Assembly (NCBI GenBank): GCA_913061245.1
Contig: CAJXTO010000018.1
Location: forward strand, 1-17,100
Direction of reading: 5' to 3'
DNA from: an uncultured Oceanospirillales bacterium
GTDB taxonomy: Bacteria > Pseudomonadota > Gammaproteobacteria > Pseudomonadales > Litorivicinaceae
DNA: 17,100 nt
The position numbers and the translations under genes are program-made. Positions 6,578 through 14,298 of the stretch are shown here, one piece after another. Each line of letters begins with the position of its first letter. The stretch's first letter is position 1. The notes under the pieces were generated by a model, which made no database searches, was not told the DNA's origin, and saw nothing but the letters and a program-made list of their open reading frames with translations.

Positions 6578-8557
6578 ATGCAACGTACTGAACGTCAACG
6601 GATGGCTGACGCGATCCGATTCTTAGCGATGGATGGTGTCCAAGCGGCAAATTCTGGACATCCAGGTATGCCAATGGGTATGGCTGATGCAGCAGTCGCA
6701 TTATTCGCTGATCACATGAATATCGATCCATCAGATCCTCAATGGCCGGATCGTGATCGATTTGTGCTCTCGGCGGGTCATGGCTCAATGCTGCACTATG
6801 CGCTGAACCACTTACTTGGCTATTCAGACATGGGTAGTGATCAGCTGAAACAATTCAGACAACTTGGTGCAAGAACAGCTGGCCATCCGGAGTATGGCCA
6901 TGCGGCAGGTATTGAGACGACAACGGGGCCGCTTGGTCAGGGTATTACGACTGCGGTTGGGATGGCTCTCGCTGAACGTCGGTTGGCATCTCAGTTTGGT
7001 CGAGCACTTGTTGATCACTACACCTATGTGATCGCAGGTGATGGCTGCTTAATGGAAGGTATCAGCCATGAAGCAATCGATATGGCTGGTCACCTGAAGC
7101 TTGGTCGTTTGATTGTTCTTTGGGATGACAACGAAATCTCGATTGATGGAGATACAAACATCGCGACCTCAACCAATCAACTCGCTCGCTTTAAAGCATC
7201 TGGTTGGCAGGTGGCTCGGGTTGATGGTCATGATATTGATGCAGTCAGTGCTGCGATTGAAGTTGCCAAGAAGTCACGAAAGCCTTCATTAATTGCTTGT
7301 AAAACAACTATCGGGTTTGGCGCGCCGAATCTTGCTGGTAGCCACAAAACCCATGGTGCACCATTGGGTGTGGATGAGATTCAAGCCACACGTGATGCAT
7401 TAGGCTGGACGCATCCTCCGTTTGAAATTCCTGATGACGTTCGTTCCCGTTGGAAAGCGATAGCAAGTCGAGGTCATTCGTCACGCAAGAACTGGCAGTC
7501 ACGTCTCGATTCAAGCGCGAAAAAGATACGTTTTGAGCGCGCGATGTCTGGAGAGTTACCGAAAGCTCTCGCGACTCGGATGCGCCGGTATAAGAAAGAA
7601 TTGAAAGCGGAATTGCCCAAAGTAGCCAGCCGCCAAGCGTCGCAAATGGCCTTGGAGGTTATTAACGGAGCAGTTCCGGCCATGGTTGGTGGCTCGGCAG
7701 ATTTGACCGGATCAAACCTGACGAAAACATCGACTATGCGTTCGATTACTCCAGGTAACTACCGCGGAAACTATGTGCATTTTGGAATTCGTGAACATGC
7801 TATGGGTGCGGTTATGAATGGGATGGCGCTGCATGGAGGCATGATTCCTTACGGCGGTACATTCCTCGTATTCAGTGACTATATGCGCGGTTCGATGCGG
7901 TTGTCTGCATTGATGAAACAACGCGTAATTTATGTTCTAACACACGACTCGATTGGTCTCGGGGAGGATGGTCCAACCCATCAGCCGATTGAGCATCTTG
8001 CGATGTTGCGTGCCACGCCAAATATGTATGTGTTCCGTCCATGCGATGCGGTGGAAACTGCTGAAGCCTGGGAGGTTGCATTGGAGTCGACCGAAACACC
8101 GTCAGTCATGGCCTTATCGCGTCAAGGATTGCCAACAGTTCGAACTGAGCGCACCAATGAAAATCTCACGCAAAAAGGTGGCTATATCCTAAAGAACGTT
8201 CGTGGTAACCGTGATCTCACGTTGATGGCGACTGGCTCTGAAATCGCGATTGCCCTGGAGGCTGCAGAAGTGCTTGAGTCTCAGGGTCGGCAAGTCGCTG
8301 TTGTTTCAATGCCGTGTTGGGAGTTATTTGATCAACAGTCCGATCAATACCGCCAATCAGTGCTTGGTTCAGCACCTCGTATCGCTGTCGAAGCGCTCAC
8401 GGGATTTGGCTGGGATCGCTATTTGCGGACTCAAGATGTCTTTATTGGTATGAATGATTTCGGTGCGTCGGGCCCAGCTCCTGAGCTCTATCAGCATTTT
8501 GGAATTACAAAAGAAGCAATTTGTGAGACTGCTGAGCGTCTCATACAGCGTTCATGA
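6578..8557 (+). CDS. cbbT: Transketolase
   Basis: Thiamine-diphosphate enzyme that moves two-carbon units between sugar phosphates in the Calvin and pentose phosphate pathways. The 659 aa match the usual bacterial length. The domain order is normal: ThDP pyrophosphate domain with SGHPG (26-30, His28), GHGSMLHYAL, GPLGQGI, the ThDP/metal motif GDGCLMEG to DDN (154-185) and GSHKTHGAPLG; then the pyrimidine domain with GGSADLTGSN, the catalytic glutamate in REHAMG (Glu406) and GEDGPTHQPIEHL; then the C-terminal domain with ATGSEI and GASGPAPELYQHFG. AAGGAGA gives a strong ribosome site. Cluster membership favours cbbT over a housekeeping tktA label; whether a second copy exists cannot be seen here. 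Confidence 0.97.
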   Translation: MQRTERQRMADAIRFLAMDGVQAANSGHPGMPMGMADAAVALFADHMNIDPSDPQWPDRDRFVLSAGHGSMLHYALNHLLGYSDMGSDQLKQFRQLGARTAGHPEYGHAAGIETTTGPLGQGITTAVGMALAERRLASQFGRALVDHYTYVIAGDGCLMEGISHEAIDMAGHLKLGRLIVLWDDNEISIDGDTNIATSTNQLARFKASGWQVARVDGHDIDAVSAAIEVAKKSRKPSLIACKTTIGFGAPNLAGSHKTHGAPLGVDEIQATRDALGWTHPPFEIPDDVRSRWKAIASRGHSSRKNWQSRLDSSAKKIRFERAMSGELPKALATRMRRYKKELKAELPKVASRQASQMALEVINGAVPAMVGGSADLTGSNLTKTSTMRSITPGNYRGNYVHFGIREHAMGAVMNGMALHGGMIPYGGTFLVFSDYMRGSMRLSALMKQRVIYVLTHDSIGLGEDGPTHQPIEHLAMLRATPNMYVFRPCDAVETAEAWEVALESTETPSVMALSRQGLPTVRTERTNENLTQKGGYILKNVRGNRDLTLMATGSEIAIALEAAEVLESQGRQVAVVSMPCWELFDQQSDQYRQSVLGSAPRIAVEALTGFGWDRYLRTQDVFIGMNDFGASGPAPELYQHFGITKEAICETAERLIQRS

Positions 8558-8573
8558 TCAGGGAGAGAAACGC

Positions 8574-9623
8574 ATGGCACTTATTTCATTAAGACAACTA
8601 CTCGACCACGCCGCAGAGCGCGGATATGGTGTTCCGGCTTTCAACATCAATAACATGGAGCAGGGTATCGCGATAATGAAAGCTGCGGCCAAATTGGACG
8701 CTCCGGTTATCCTTCAGGCGTCGCGTGGTGCGCGGACTTATGCTGGTGATCCCATGCTGAAAGCGATGGTGACCGCGTTGGCAGAAATGTACCCAGATAT
8801 CCCGATCGTCTTGCACCAAGATCATGGTAACAATGAAGCGACTTGTTTGACCGCGATGCAACATGGCTTCACCTCGGTCATGATGGATGGCTCGTTAGAA
8901 GGTGATGCGAAAACACCTGCTTCTTATGAATACAACGTGGATATCACAAAACGCGTAACAGAGATGGCGCACGCTGTTGGTGCTTCCGTAGAGGGCGAGC
9001 TAGGTGTTCTTGGTTCACTTGAGACAGGCGAGGGTGAGAAAGAGGATGGTCACGGATTTGAAGGCAAGTTGTCTGAAGATGAATTGCTAACCGATCCAGA
9101 TCAAGCCGTCGATTTTGTGAATAAGACAGGTGTTGATGCACTCGCAATCGCGATGGGAACAAGCCATGGCGCGTACAAATTCTCTCGTAAGCCAGACGGT
9201 GAGATTCTTGCAATGCATGTGGTCGAAGCAATCAATAAAAAGCTTCCAAATACGCATTTGGTGATGCATGGATCGAGTTCAGTACCTCAAGAGCTACAAG
9301 AACTCTTTAATGAGTTTGGTGGGGAAATACCACAAACCTATGGTGTTCCTGTTGAAGAGATTGAGCGTGGAATCAAATGCGGCGTGCGTAAAGTGAATAT
9401 CGACACGGACTGTCGGTTGGCGATGACCGCCGCTTTCCGTCGTGTTGCTACTGAAAAACGTGCTGAATTTGATCCAAGAAAGTTTCTGATTCCAGCAATG
9501 GATGCCATGGAAGCTTTGGTTGCAGATCGGTTTGAGCGATTTGGTTGCGCTGGTAATGCCTCGCGAATTAAACCAATTGCACTTAGTGATATGGCTCAAA
9601 TGTACGCTTCAGGTAAGCTGTAA
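8574..9623 (+). CDS. cbbA: Fructose-bisphosphate aldolase class II
   Basis: Zinc-dependent aldolase joining glyceraldehyde-3-phosphate with dihydroxyacetone phosphate (or erythrose-4-phosphate) in the Calvin cycle. The 349 aa fit the CbbA-type class II family. Metal and catalytic residues are visible in VLHQDHG (His81, Asp83, His84), GTSHGAYK (His198) and MHGSSSVP (His232), with NIDTDCRLAMTAAFR near the C-terminus. The frame is open back to 8454 inside cbbT, but the start is placed at the ATG at 8574 because GGGAGAG (8561-8567) is correctly spaced and MALISLRQLLDHAAERGYGVPAFN is the usual family beginning. It follows cbbT after 16 bases. Confidence 0.97.
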   Translation: MALISLRQLLDHAAERGYGVPAFNINNMEQGIAIMKAAAKLDAPVILQASRGARTYAGDPMLKAMVTALAEMYPDIPIVLHQDHGNNEATCLTAMQHGFTSVMMDGSLEGDAKTPASYEYNVDITKRVTEMAHAVGASVEGELGVLGSLETGEGEKEDGHGFEGKLSEDELLTDPDQAVDFVNKTGVDALAIAMGTSHGAYKFSRKPDGEILAMHVVEAINKKLPNTHLVMHGSSSVPQELQELFNEFGGEIPQTYGVPVEEIERGIKCGVRKVNIDTDCRLAMTAAFRRVATEKRAEFDPRKFLIPAMDAMEALVADRFERFGCAGNASRIKPIALSDMAQMYASGKL

Positions 9624-9646
9624 CGCGAAGAAAACAAGGATTACAC

Positions 9647-10315
9647 ATGGCTGATGTCAAAATTGCCCCATCGGTACTCGCCTCAGATTTTGGAAAGCTT
9701 GCAGAAGAGATTCAGGCTGTGGATCAGGCGGGATGTGATTGGATTCACTTGGATGTGATGGATGGACATTTCGTCCCAAATCTTACCTTTGGACCCCCTA
9801 TTATTCAGGCGGTTCGTGGTGCGAGTGAGAAAATTTTTGATGCGCACTTAATGGTGAGTAATCCGGACCGACTACTCGAAACCTATCAAAAAGCAGGTGC
9901 AGACATCATCACAGTGCATGCTGAAGTCTGCGATCACTTAGACCGTACGTTGTCACAGATTCGTGAACTCGGTTGTCGTGCAGGAGTATCTCTCAATCCT
10001 CACACGTCAGAAGATTGCTTGCGTTATGTGTTGGACCGCGTCGATCTCGTTCTTGTGATGAGTGTGAATCCCGGATTTGGTGGCCAATCATTTATCCCGA
10101 CAGTGGTCGATAAGATCGCTCGCATCCGCGAAATGCTGGACGGTAGAGATGTGGAGATCGAAGTCGATGGTGGTATTACCCCCGAGACTGCTCCTTCGGT
10201 CGTTGCCGCAGGTGCAACCGCTTTGGTTGCTGGATCGGCTGTATTCAAAGGCGGCTCTGTTGAGTCCTATCGTCAAAATATCCAAGCGATCAGAGATTCT
10301 GTAAAGGATTTGTGA
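9647..10315 (+). CDS. cbbE: Ribulose-phosphate 3-epimerase
   Basis: Interconverts xylulose-5-phosphate and ribulose-5-phosphate, feeding phosphoribulokinase. The 222-aa TIM barrel carries the family signatures: IAPSVLASDF at the N-terminus, HLDVMDGHFVPNLTFG with metal/catalytic His34 and Asp36, DAHLMV with His67, VNPGFGGQSFIP, and VDGGITP with catalytic Asp174, then AGSAVF at the phosphate site. AAGGA lies eight bases before the ATG. The gene is also known as rpe; cbbE is preferred from its place in the operon. Its stop overlaps the cbbZ start (TGATG), which implies translational coupling. Confidence 0.96.
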   Translation: MADVKIAPSVLASDFGKLAEEIQAVDQAGCDWIHLDVMDGHFVPNLTFGPPIIQAVRGASEKIFDAHLMVSNPDRLLETYQKAGADIITVHAEVCDHLDRTLSQIRELGCRAGVSLNPHTSEDCLRYVLDRVDLVLVMSVNPGFGGQSFIPTVVDKIARIREMLDGRDVEIEVDGGITPETAPSVVAAGATALVAGSAVFKGGSVESYRQNIQAIRDSVKDL

Positions 10316-10998
10316 TGACCAATTATCGTGACCTAGCGAGCCGGTTTTCACTGGTTTTTGACTTGGACGGAACACTGATTGATTCTGCTCCTGATCTTCA
10401 AGCAGCTGTGAATACAGTGTTGTCGAGCCATGGTCTTCGTCGCATTTCGATCGAAGAGACCCAAACTTTTATCGGTGATGGGATGCCTAAGCTCTGTGAG
10501 CGGGCATTAGAAGCAACAGGTGGTTCTCCTGAGATTCAGGATGCGTTTTATGACGCGTTTAAAAAGCGCTATATGGGTGCTCCAGCAGTAAAGACGAAGG
10601 TGATGCTTGCTGTACGGGAAACGCTCATTACAGCGAAAGGCGCTGCGTTTGCGATGGGTGTTTGTACAAATAAATCGGAACCTGTCGCTGAAACGATTCT
10701 GAACGAACTGCAACTCATGTCGTTTTTTACTGATTATGTTGGGTCAATGCCAGGTCGTGCTTTGAAGCCTGATCCCGAGCCATTACTCCTTTGTGCTGAG
10801 CGGATTGGCACCGGTGACAGGCAGGCGGTGTTAGTTGGCGATTCGATCGCCGATGTGAAAGCTGCTCGCAATGCGGGGATGCCATGCATCTTGGTTCGAG
10901 GCGGTTACACAAATACAGCGCCTGAATTATTGGGTGCAGATGTAGTGATTGATAGCTTTGATCATTTGTTTGAAGCGTTAGAAAAACTCGCAGCTTAG
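10315..10998 (+). CDS. cbbZ: Phosphoglycolate phosphatase
   Basis: HAD-superfamily phosphatase that removes 2-phosphoglycolate, the toxic product of RuBisCO oxygenation. The 227-aa protein has motif I FDLDGTLIDSAPDL (nucleophile Asp16, acid/base Asp18), a helical cap, motif II in GVCTNKS, the motif III lysine in ALKPDPEP, and motif IV GDSIADVKAARNAGMPC. The SAPDL stretch and length fit the Gph/CbbZ subfamily. The start is the ATG at 10315, with AGGA six bases upstream and a one-base overlap with the cbbE stop; a GTG one codon earlier is possible but less likely. cbbY begins two bases after its stop. Confidence 0.93.
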   Translation: MTNYRDLASRFSLVFDLDGTLIDSAPDLQAAVNTVLSSHGLRRISIEETQTFIGDGMPKLCERALEATGGSPEIQDAFYDAFKKRYMGAPAVKTKVMLAVRETLITAKGAAFAMGVCTNKSEPVAETILNELQLMSFFTDYVGSMPGRALKPDPEPLLLCAERIGTGDRQAVLVGDSIADVKAARNAGMPCILVRGGYTNTAPELLGADVVIDSFDHLFEALEKLAA

Positions 10999-11000
10999 GT

Positions 11001-11702
11001 ATGTTAAAAGCAGTCATTTTTGACGTCGACGGCACGCTTGCAGAGACTGAAGAAGTACATCGTGAAGCGTTTAATACGGTTTTCGAGCAGGCGGGACTCG
11101 GCTGGTACTGGTCGCCAGAACAATATCGTGATCTTTTGAAAGTCACCGGTGGTAAGGAGCGAATCCGCCACTACCTGGACACCGAGTCGATTTCAGGTAT
11201 CAGCGATGACGATATCGCGTCATTACATCGGTTAAAAACATCCCGTTATGCAGAATTATTACCGCATTCAGTTTCGTTGCGACCTGGGGTTGAGCGATTG
11301 ATCAATGAATGTTTATCTCGCTCAATTCGTTTAGCGATTGCCACAACAACCACTGAAGCAAATGTCGACGCTTTGGATGCAGCAGTGGGTGGGGCGTTAA
11401 AACTTGGGCAGTTCCAGGCGATCGTGGGTGGGGTTACAGTGCCTGAAAAAAAACCGGATCCTAAGGTTTATCAGGTTGCATTAGAGAAACTTGGTATCGA
11501 TCCAAGTGAAGCGATTGCTATTGAGGACGCAGCAGCGGGAGTTAAAGCGGCCCGAGGTGCTGGATTGCGCTGTCTTGCAAGCCCATCGTTCTACACGATA
11601 GAACATGACTTATCGCAGGCAACTGTCGTCGTCGAGAGCCTTGCGGATCGAGGGGATGGCAAACCTGTGACTGTTGATTACCTCGAAATGCTCTCGGATT
11701 AA
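11001..11702 (+). CDS. cbbY: CbbY, HAD phosphatase (xylulose-1,5-bisphosphatase type)
   Basis: A 233-aa HAD hydrolase with motif I FDVDGTLAETEEVHREAFN (Asp8, Asp10), the aromatic GWYWSPEQYRDLLKVTGGKERI of the CbbY family, ATTTTEANVDAL (motif II), VPEKKPDPKVY (motif III lysine) and IEDAAAGVKAARGAG (motif IV). Characterised CbbY enzymes hydrolyse xylulose-1,5-bisphosphate, a misfire product that inhibits RuBisCO; assigning that reaction here is by family. There is no strong Shine-Dalgarno; the two-base gap from cbbZ suggests re-initiation by the same ribosomes. It is the last gene of the operon. Its stop codon overlaps the stop of the convergent UmuD-like gene by four bases, and no terminator is visible. 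Confidence 0.92.
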   Translation: MLKAVIFDVDGTLAETEEVHREAFNTVFEQAGLGWYWSPEQYRDLLKVTGGKERIRHYLDTESISGISDDDIASLHRLKTSRYAELLPHSVSLRPGVERLINECLSRSIRLAIATTTTEANVDALDAAVGGALKLGQFQAIVGGVTVPEKKPDPKVYQVALEKLGIDPSEAIAIEDAAAGVKAARGAGLRCLASPSFYTIEHDLSQATVVVESLADRGDGKPVTVDYLEMLSD

Positions 11703-12157
11703 ATACGGTCTCGAATGACCCCGCGGACAATACCCAACACTTCGACATCTGCATTATTGAGAACGATCGGGCTCATTGAACTATTGGCGGGAATTAATTT
11801 GACGCCGTCTTGATCAAGTCTCAATGTTTTGAGTGTGACTTCTTTTTGGTTAATTCGTACAACGACTTTTTCACCGTTTTCGGCCATTTGAGATTGCTCG
11901 ATGACAACAACGTCGCCATCAAGGATGTTGGCATCTTTCATCGAATCGCCCCGGACACGCAGTGCATAGGTATTCTTTCGAACGAGCTTCGATGGGACGT
12001 CGATCACTTCTTCTTGGGTGAACATATCGATCGGTTGTCCGCATGACACCCAGCCAACAATTGCAATGCTCTCAAATGACTCCACTAATTCATGCTCAAC
12101 ATGATCTGCTTGCAGTGGTGCGGATTGTTTGGTTTGCGGCAATAAGATCGTTACCAT
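11699..12157 (-). CDS. UmuD/LexA-like S24 self-cleaving protein, no DNA-binding domain
   Basis: A 152-aa protein consisting of the LexA/UmuD C-terminal fold with a hydrophilic N-terminal tail of about 30 residues and no helix-turn-helix. A likely self-cleavage bond is Cys39-Gly40 (IVGWVSCGQPID); UmuD also cleaves between Cys and Gly. The catalytic serine is Ser72 in RVRGDSM and the general-base lysine is Lys110 in EVTLK, with the usual spacing plus one residue. NILDGDVVVIE and LIPANSSMSPI are typical of the family. The ATG at 12157 has GGAGG eight bases upstream; a TTG five codons earlier overlaps that site and is rejected. An SOS box covers its promoter, so it is probably damage-induced. No umuC-like polymerase gene lies beside it, which is unusual. 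It could assist a polymerase encoded elsewhere; umuD is likely but not certain. Confidence 0.88.
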   Translation of the reverse strand: MVTILLPQTKQSAPLQADHVEHELVESFESIAIVGWVSCGQPIDMFTQEEVIDVPSKLVRKNTYALRVRGDSMKDANILDGDVVVIEQSQMAENGEKVVVRINQKEVTLKTLRLDQDGVKLIPANSSMSPIVLNNADVEVLGIVRGVIRDRI

Positions 12158-12179
12158 GAAGCGTTCCTCCAACCTTTAA

Positions 12180-12195
12180 CTGGATATTTATACAG
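12180..12195. promoter_or_regulatory. Predicted LexA (SOS) box
   Basis: CTGG-ATATTTAT-ACAG matches the gammaproteobacterial LexA consensus CTGT-N8-ACAG at seven of eight core positions and has the expected AT-rich centre. It covers the -10 of the UmuD-like gene's promoter, the classic position for repression, and ends three bases before the RNase J start codon. That it is bound by LexA is inference. Confidence 0.72.
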
Positions 12196-12214
12196 CATTT
12201 GAAACCGGTTGCAA
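12187..12214 (-). promoter_or_regulatory. Sigma-70-type promoter of the UmuD-like gene
   Basis: On the minus strand a -35 TTGCAA (12214-12209), a 16-base spacer and a -10 TATAAA (12192-12187) precede the ATG by about 30 bases, leaving a short leader with a GGAGG ribosome site. The -35 lies inside the first codons of the divergent RNase J gene. Confidence 0.6.
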
Positions 12215-13884
12215 ATTTTTCTCAAGTTCCATTTGTTGATGGGCAGTTGTATTTCATTCCACTCGGCGGATCTGGCGAGATTGGGATGAACTTCAATGTG
12301 TACTGTTGTGATGGTCAATATCTACTCGTCGATGTCGGAATCACATTTGGTGACGATTCGACGCCGCCGGGGATTGATGTGATCTGCCCGGACGTATCTG
12401 CGCTACGCTCGGTCCGTGAGCAAATCGTTGGTATCGTGATTACACACGCACATGAAGACCATGTCGGAGCGCTTCACTACTTGTGGAACAAACTGAAGGC
12501 TCCTGTGTACTGCACGCCATTTACGGCCTCCGTTGCGCGACGCAAGTTGGGCGAGGCTGGGCTACTTGATCAAGTTCCTTTGCATGAAGTGTTGCCTGGT
12601 TCAAACCTGGAACTGGGATGCTTCACGATGGAGTGGGTGACATTGACGCACTCAATACCTGAGCCCAATGCTTTAGTGATTCAAGCGGCTGGTCGAACAG
12701 TGTTTCACACAGGTGATTGGAAGCTTGATCCGCATCCGATTGAGGGTGAGCACTATGATGACAGGCGGCTATTGGCTCTTGGCGAATCTGGGATTGAGTT
12801 TGTCATCGGTGATTCGACGAACGCGACTGTTGAAGGGTGGTCTGGTTCTGAAGCGGAGTGTCATAAAGCTTTATTGCAAGTCATCGCCAAGCAGCCCAAT
12901 CGCGTCGCTGTGACGTGTTTTTCATCAAATACAGCGCGTTTGTCGAGTTTAGGTGATATCGCCCACGAAACAGGTCGACGGATTACAGTGCTTGGGCGGA
13001 GTTTGTTTAACTATTTACAAACAGCCAAGGCAACCGGCTATTTGAAAAACTTTCCAGACTTGGTGCCCACTGAGGATTTGGATTATCTGCCGAAGTCAGA
13101 GCAGTTGATTTTGGCGACAGGATCTCAAGGAGAGCCGAGAGCTGCTATGGCTCGGTTGGCGAAAGGAGAGCATCAAGATCTGTTATTGGAGCCGGACGAT
13201 ACGGTGGTGTTTTCGTCAAAGGTGATTCCTGGGAACGAGAAAAAGCTGTATCGACTTTATGATTTGTTGTCTCAGAAAAAAGTAAATGTCGTAACTGAGC
13301 AGGATGCGCCTATTCATGTGTCTGGGCATCCGTGTCGAGATGAACTCCGTTGGATGTATCGTGCATTGCGCCCCTCGTGTGTCATTCCAGTACATGGCGA
13401 AGAGCGACACATGGCTGCCCATGCAGAATTGGCGACTGAAATGGGATTGGGTTCCGCGCGCGTTGTGAACGGTGATGTATTGCATCTGTCTGCAGGAGGC
13501 GCTACCTGTATTGCACGTGTTCAGACTGGGCGTTTAGGGTTGTCAGGCTCAAGTCTGGTGCCTTTGAACGATCGATCACTCTCTGAGCGCCGTGCTTTGG
13601 CTGATGGTGGTTTGATGACCCTCACAGTGGTGCTTGATAAAAAAGCGCGGTTAGCGACCGAACCTCAGATTCAATTTGTGGGTGTGCCATCGGGAGATGT
13701 TGATCCTGAGACTCTCGATAGTGATTTGAAATACGCCATTGAAGAGATCTTGGCCGAACAAAATTCGCGGACACTGCAATCAGATGATGCGCTCAGGAAC
13801 GCGTTACAACGCGAAGTTGGTTCCTTGGTTCGTCAATGGTTGGGGGTTAAGCCGAAACAGTTGGTCAATCTTGTCAGACTTTAA
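12199..13884 (+). CDS. rnj: Ribonuclease J-type metallo-beta-lactamase nuclease
   Basis: A 561-aa member of the RNase J family (beta-CASP metallo-beta-lactamase), acting as 5'-exonuclease and endonuclease in RNA processing and decay. Signatures are FIPLGGSGEIGMN (from 20), the zinc-binding THAHEDHVGA (His83, His85, Asp87, His88), HSIPEPNAL, FHTGDWKLDPHP, GDSTNA, the beta-CASP domain with LGRSLFNYLQTA and LATGSQGEPRAAMARLA, SGHPCRDELRWMYRALRP and VIPVHGEERHM, and a C-terminal domain of about 110 residues. The length is normal for proteobacterial RNase J. The only possible in-frame start is TTG at 12199, because a stop lies at 12157 and no ATG or GTG intervenes; there is no Shine-Dalgarno, so translation may be near-leaderless. 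It converges with the XRE gene 13 bases after its stop. Confidence 0.92.
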   Translation: MKPVANFSQVPFVDGQLYFIPLGGSGEIGMNFNVYCCDGQYLLVDVGITFGDDSTPPGIDVICPDVSALRSVREQIVGIVITHAHEDHVGALHYLWNKLKAPVYCTPFTASVARRKLGEAGLLDQVPLHEVLPGSNLELGCFTMEWVTLTHSIPEPNALVIQAAGRTVFHTGDWKLDPHPIEGEHYDDRRLLALGESGIEFVIGDSTNATVEGWSGSEAECHKALLQVIAKQPNRVAVTCFSSNTARLSSLGDIAHETGRRITVLGRSLFNYLQTAKATGYLKNFPDLVPTEDLDYLPKSEQLILATGSQGEPRAAMARLAKGEHQDLLLEPDDTVVFSSKVIPGNEKKLYRLYDLLSQKKVNVVTEQDAPIHVSGHPCRDELRWMYRALRPSCVIPVHGEERHMAAHAELATEMGLGSARVVNGDVLHLSAGGATCIARVQTGRLGLSGSSLVPLNDRSLSERRALADGGLMTLTVVLDKKARLATEPQIQFVGVPSGDVDPETLDSDLKYAIEEILAEQNSRTLQSDDALRNALQREVGSLVRQWLGVKPKQLVNLVRL

Positions 13885-13897
13885 TGGGTCGATCCGA

Positions 13898-14125
13898 TTA
13901 GTCTTCGTCGTTATTTAATGATTCCGGCCCAAAATAGTGCTCGACACCAACCGTGATTGCGTAGCATGCAAGCTCGGTGGTTTTGGGAATTTTAAATTCC
14001 TTTCCGTCACGCTTACCTTTTTCGTAGTACTGAATGGTGCGCTTTTTTAGTCCGAGTTTTTTGGCTGCTTGCTCTTGAGTGAGTTTGCAGTCCTTTCTCC
14101 AGGCCCTGAATTCGCTTGGTTTCAT
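13898..14125 (-). CDS. Small XRE-type helix-turn-helix protein
   Basis: A 75-aa predicted DNA-binding protein. Residues 4-36 form a Cro/C1-type helix-turn-helix (FRAWRKDCKLTQEQAAKKLGLKKRTIQYYEKG). Ile47 to Tyr64 (IPKTTELACYAITVGVEHY) would complete the five-helix fold, and the tail is acidic (NNDED). There is no effector domain. The ATG at 14125 is chosen since the helix-turn-helix starts right after it; an in-frame TTG at 14203 would begin at the predicted transcription start and is rejected. The ribosome site is poor (AAAGGA about 15 bases upstream). It is divergent from hemN and shares its upstream region with an FNR/Anr-like site. Its target is unknown; self-regulation or regulation of hemN is possible but unsupported. 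Confidence 0.8.
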   Translation of the reverse strand: MKPSEFRAWRKDCKLTQEQAAKKLGLKKRTIQYYEKGKRDGKEFKIPKTTELACYAITVGVEHYFGPESLNNDED

Positions 14126-14211
14126 TTGCTGACGTCTAATCCTTTTGTTCGCGCACGTATTATCTAGGGTTATCACGCTGATTTTATGAAGCTTTTGTGA
14201 CAATTAAACGC

Positions 14212-14240
14212 ACTATATGCGCATTATTGATGTGGGAAGT
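14212..14240 (-). promoter_or_regulatory. Candidate promoter of the XRE gene
   Basis: On the minus strand TATAGT (14217-14212) is a good -10 about 80 bases before the XRE start codon; the -35 region (ACTTCC near 14240-14235) is weak, as in activated promoters. The -10 sits in the sequence TGCGCATATAGT, which recurs exactly in the promoter of the 51-aa gene. Confidence 0.4.
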
Positions 14241-14250
14241 CTTGTGGGGC

Positions 14251-14264
14251 TTGATTCAGCTCAA
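14251..14264. promoter_or_regulatory. Predicted FNR/Anr box upstream of hemN
   Basis: TTGAT-TCAG-CTCAA matches the FNR/Anr consensus TTGAT-N4-ATCAA at nine of ten positions. hemN genes are known FNR/Anr targets in enterobacteria and pseudomonads, which supports the call. The centre lies 41.5 bases before the hemN ATG. Binding is inferred. Confidence 0.68.
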
Positions 14265-14298
14265 TGCAATTTTGATGGCGTTTTTGCACCCTTAGCGC

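Noticed and set aside
8454..8573. 40-residue N-terminal extension of the aldolase frame into cbbT
   Set aside because: It overlaps the conserved end of transketolase, and the ATG at 8574 has its own GGGAGAG site and the normal family start.
10727..11146. 139-codon minus-strand open frame across the cbbZ/cbbY junction
   Set aside because: Rich in Ser, His, Arg and Cys in the manner of antisense frames; no recognisable motif or ribosome site.
14126..14203. TTG start adding 26 residues to the XRE protein
   Set aside because: It lies at the predicted transcription start, lacks a ribosome site, and the added residues precede a complete helix-turn-helix domain.
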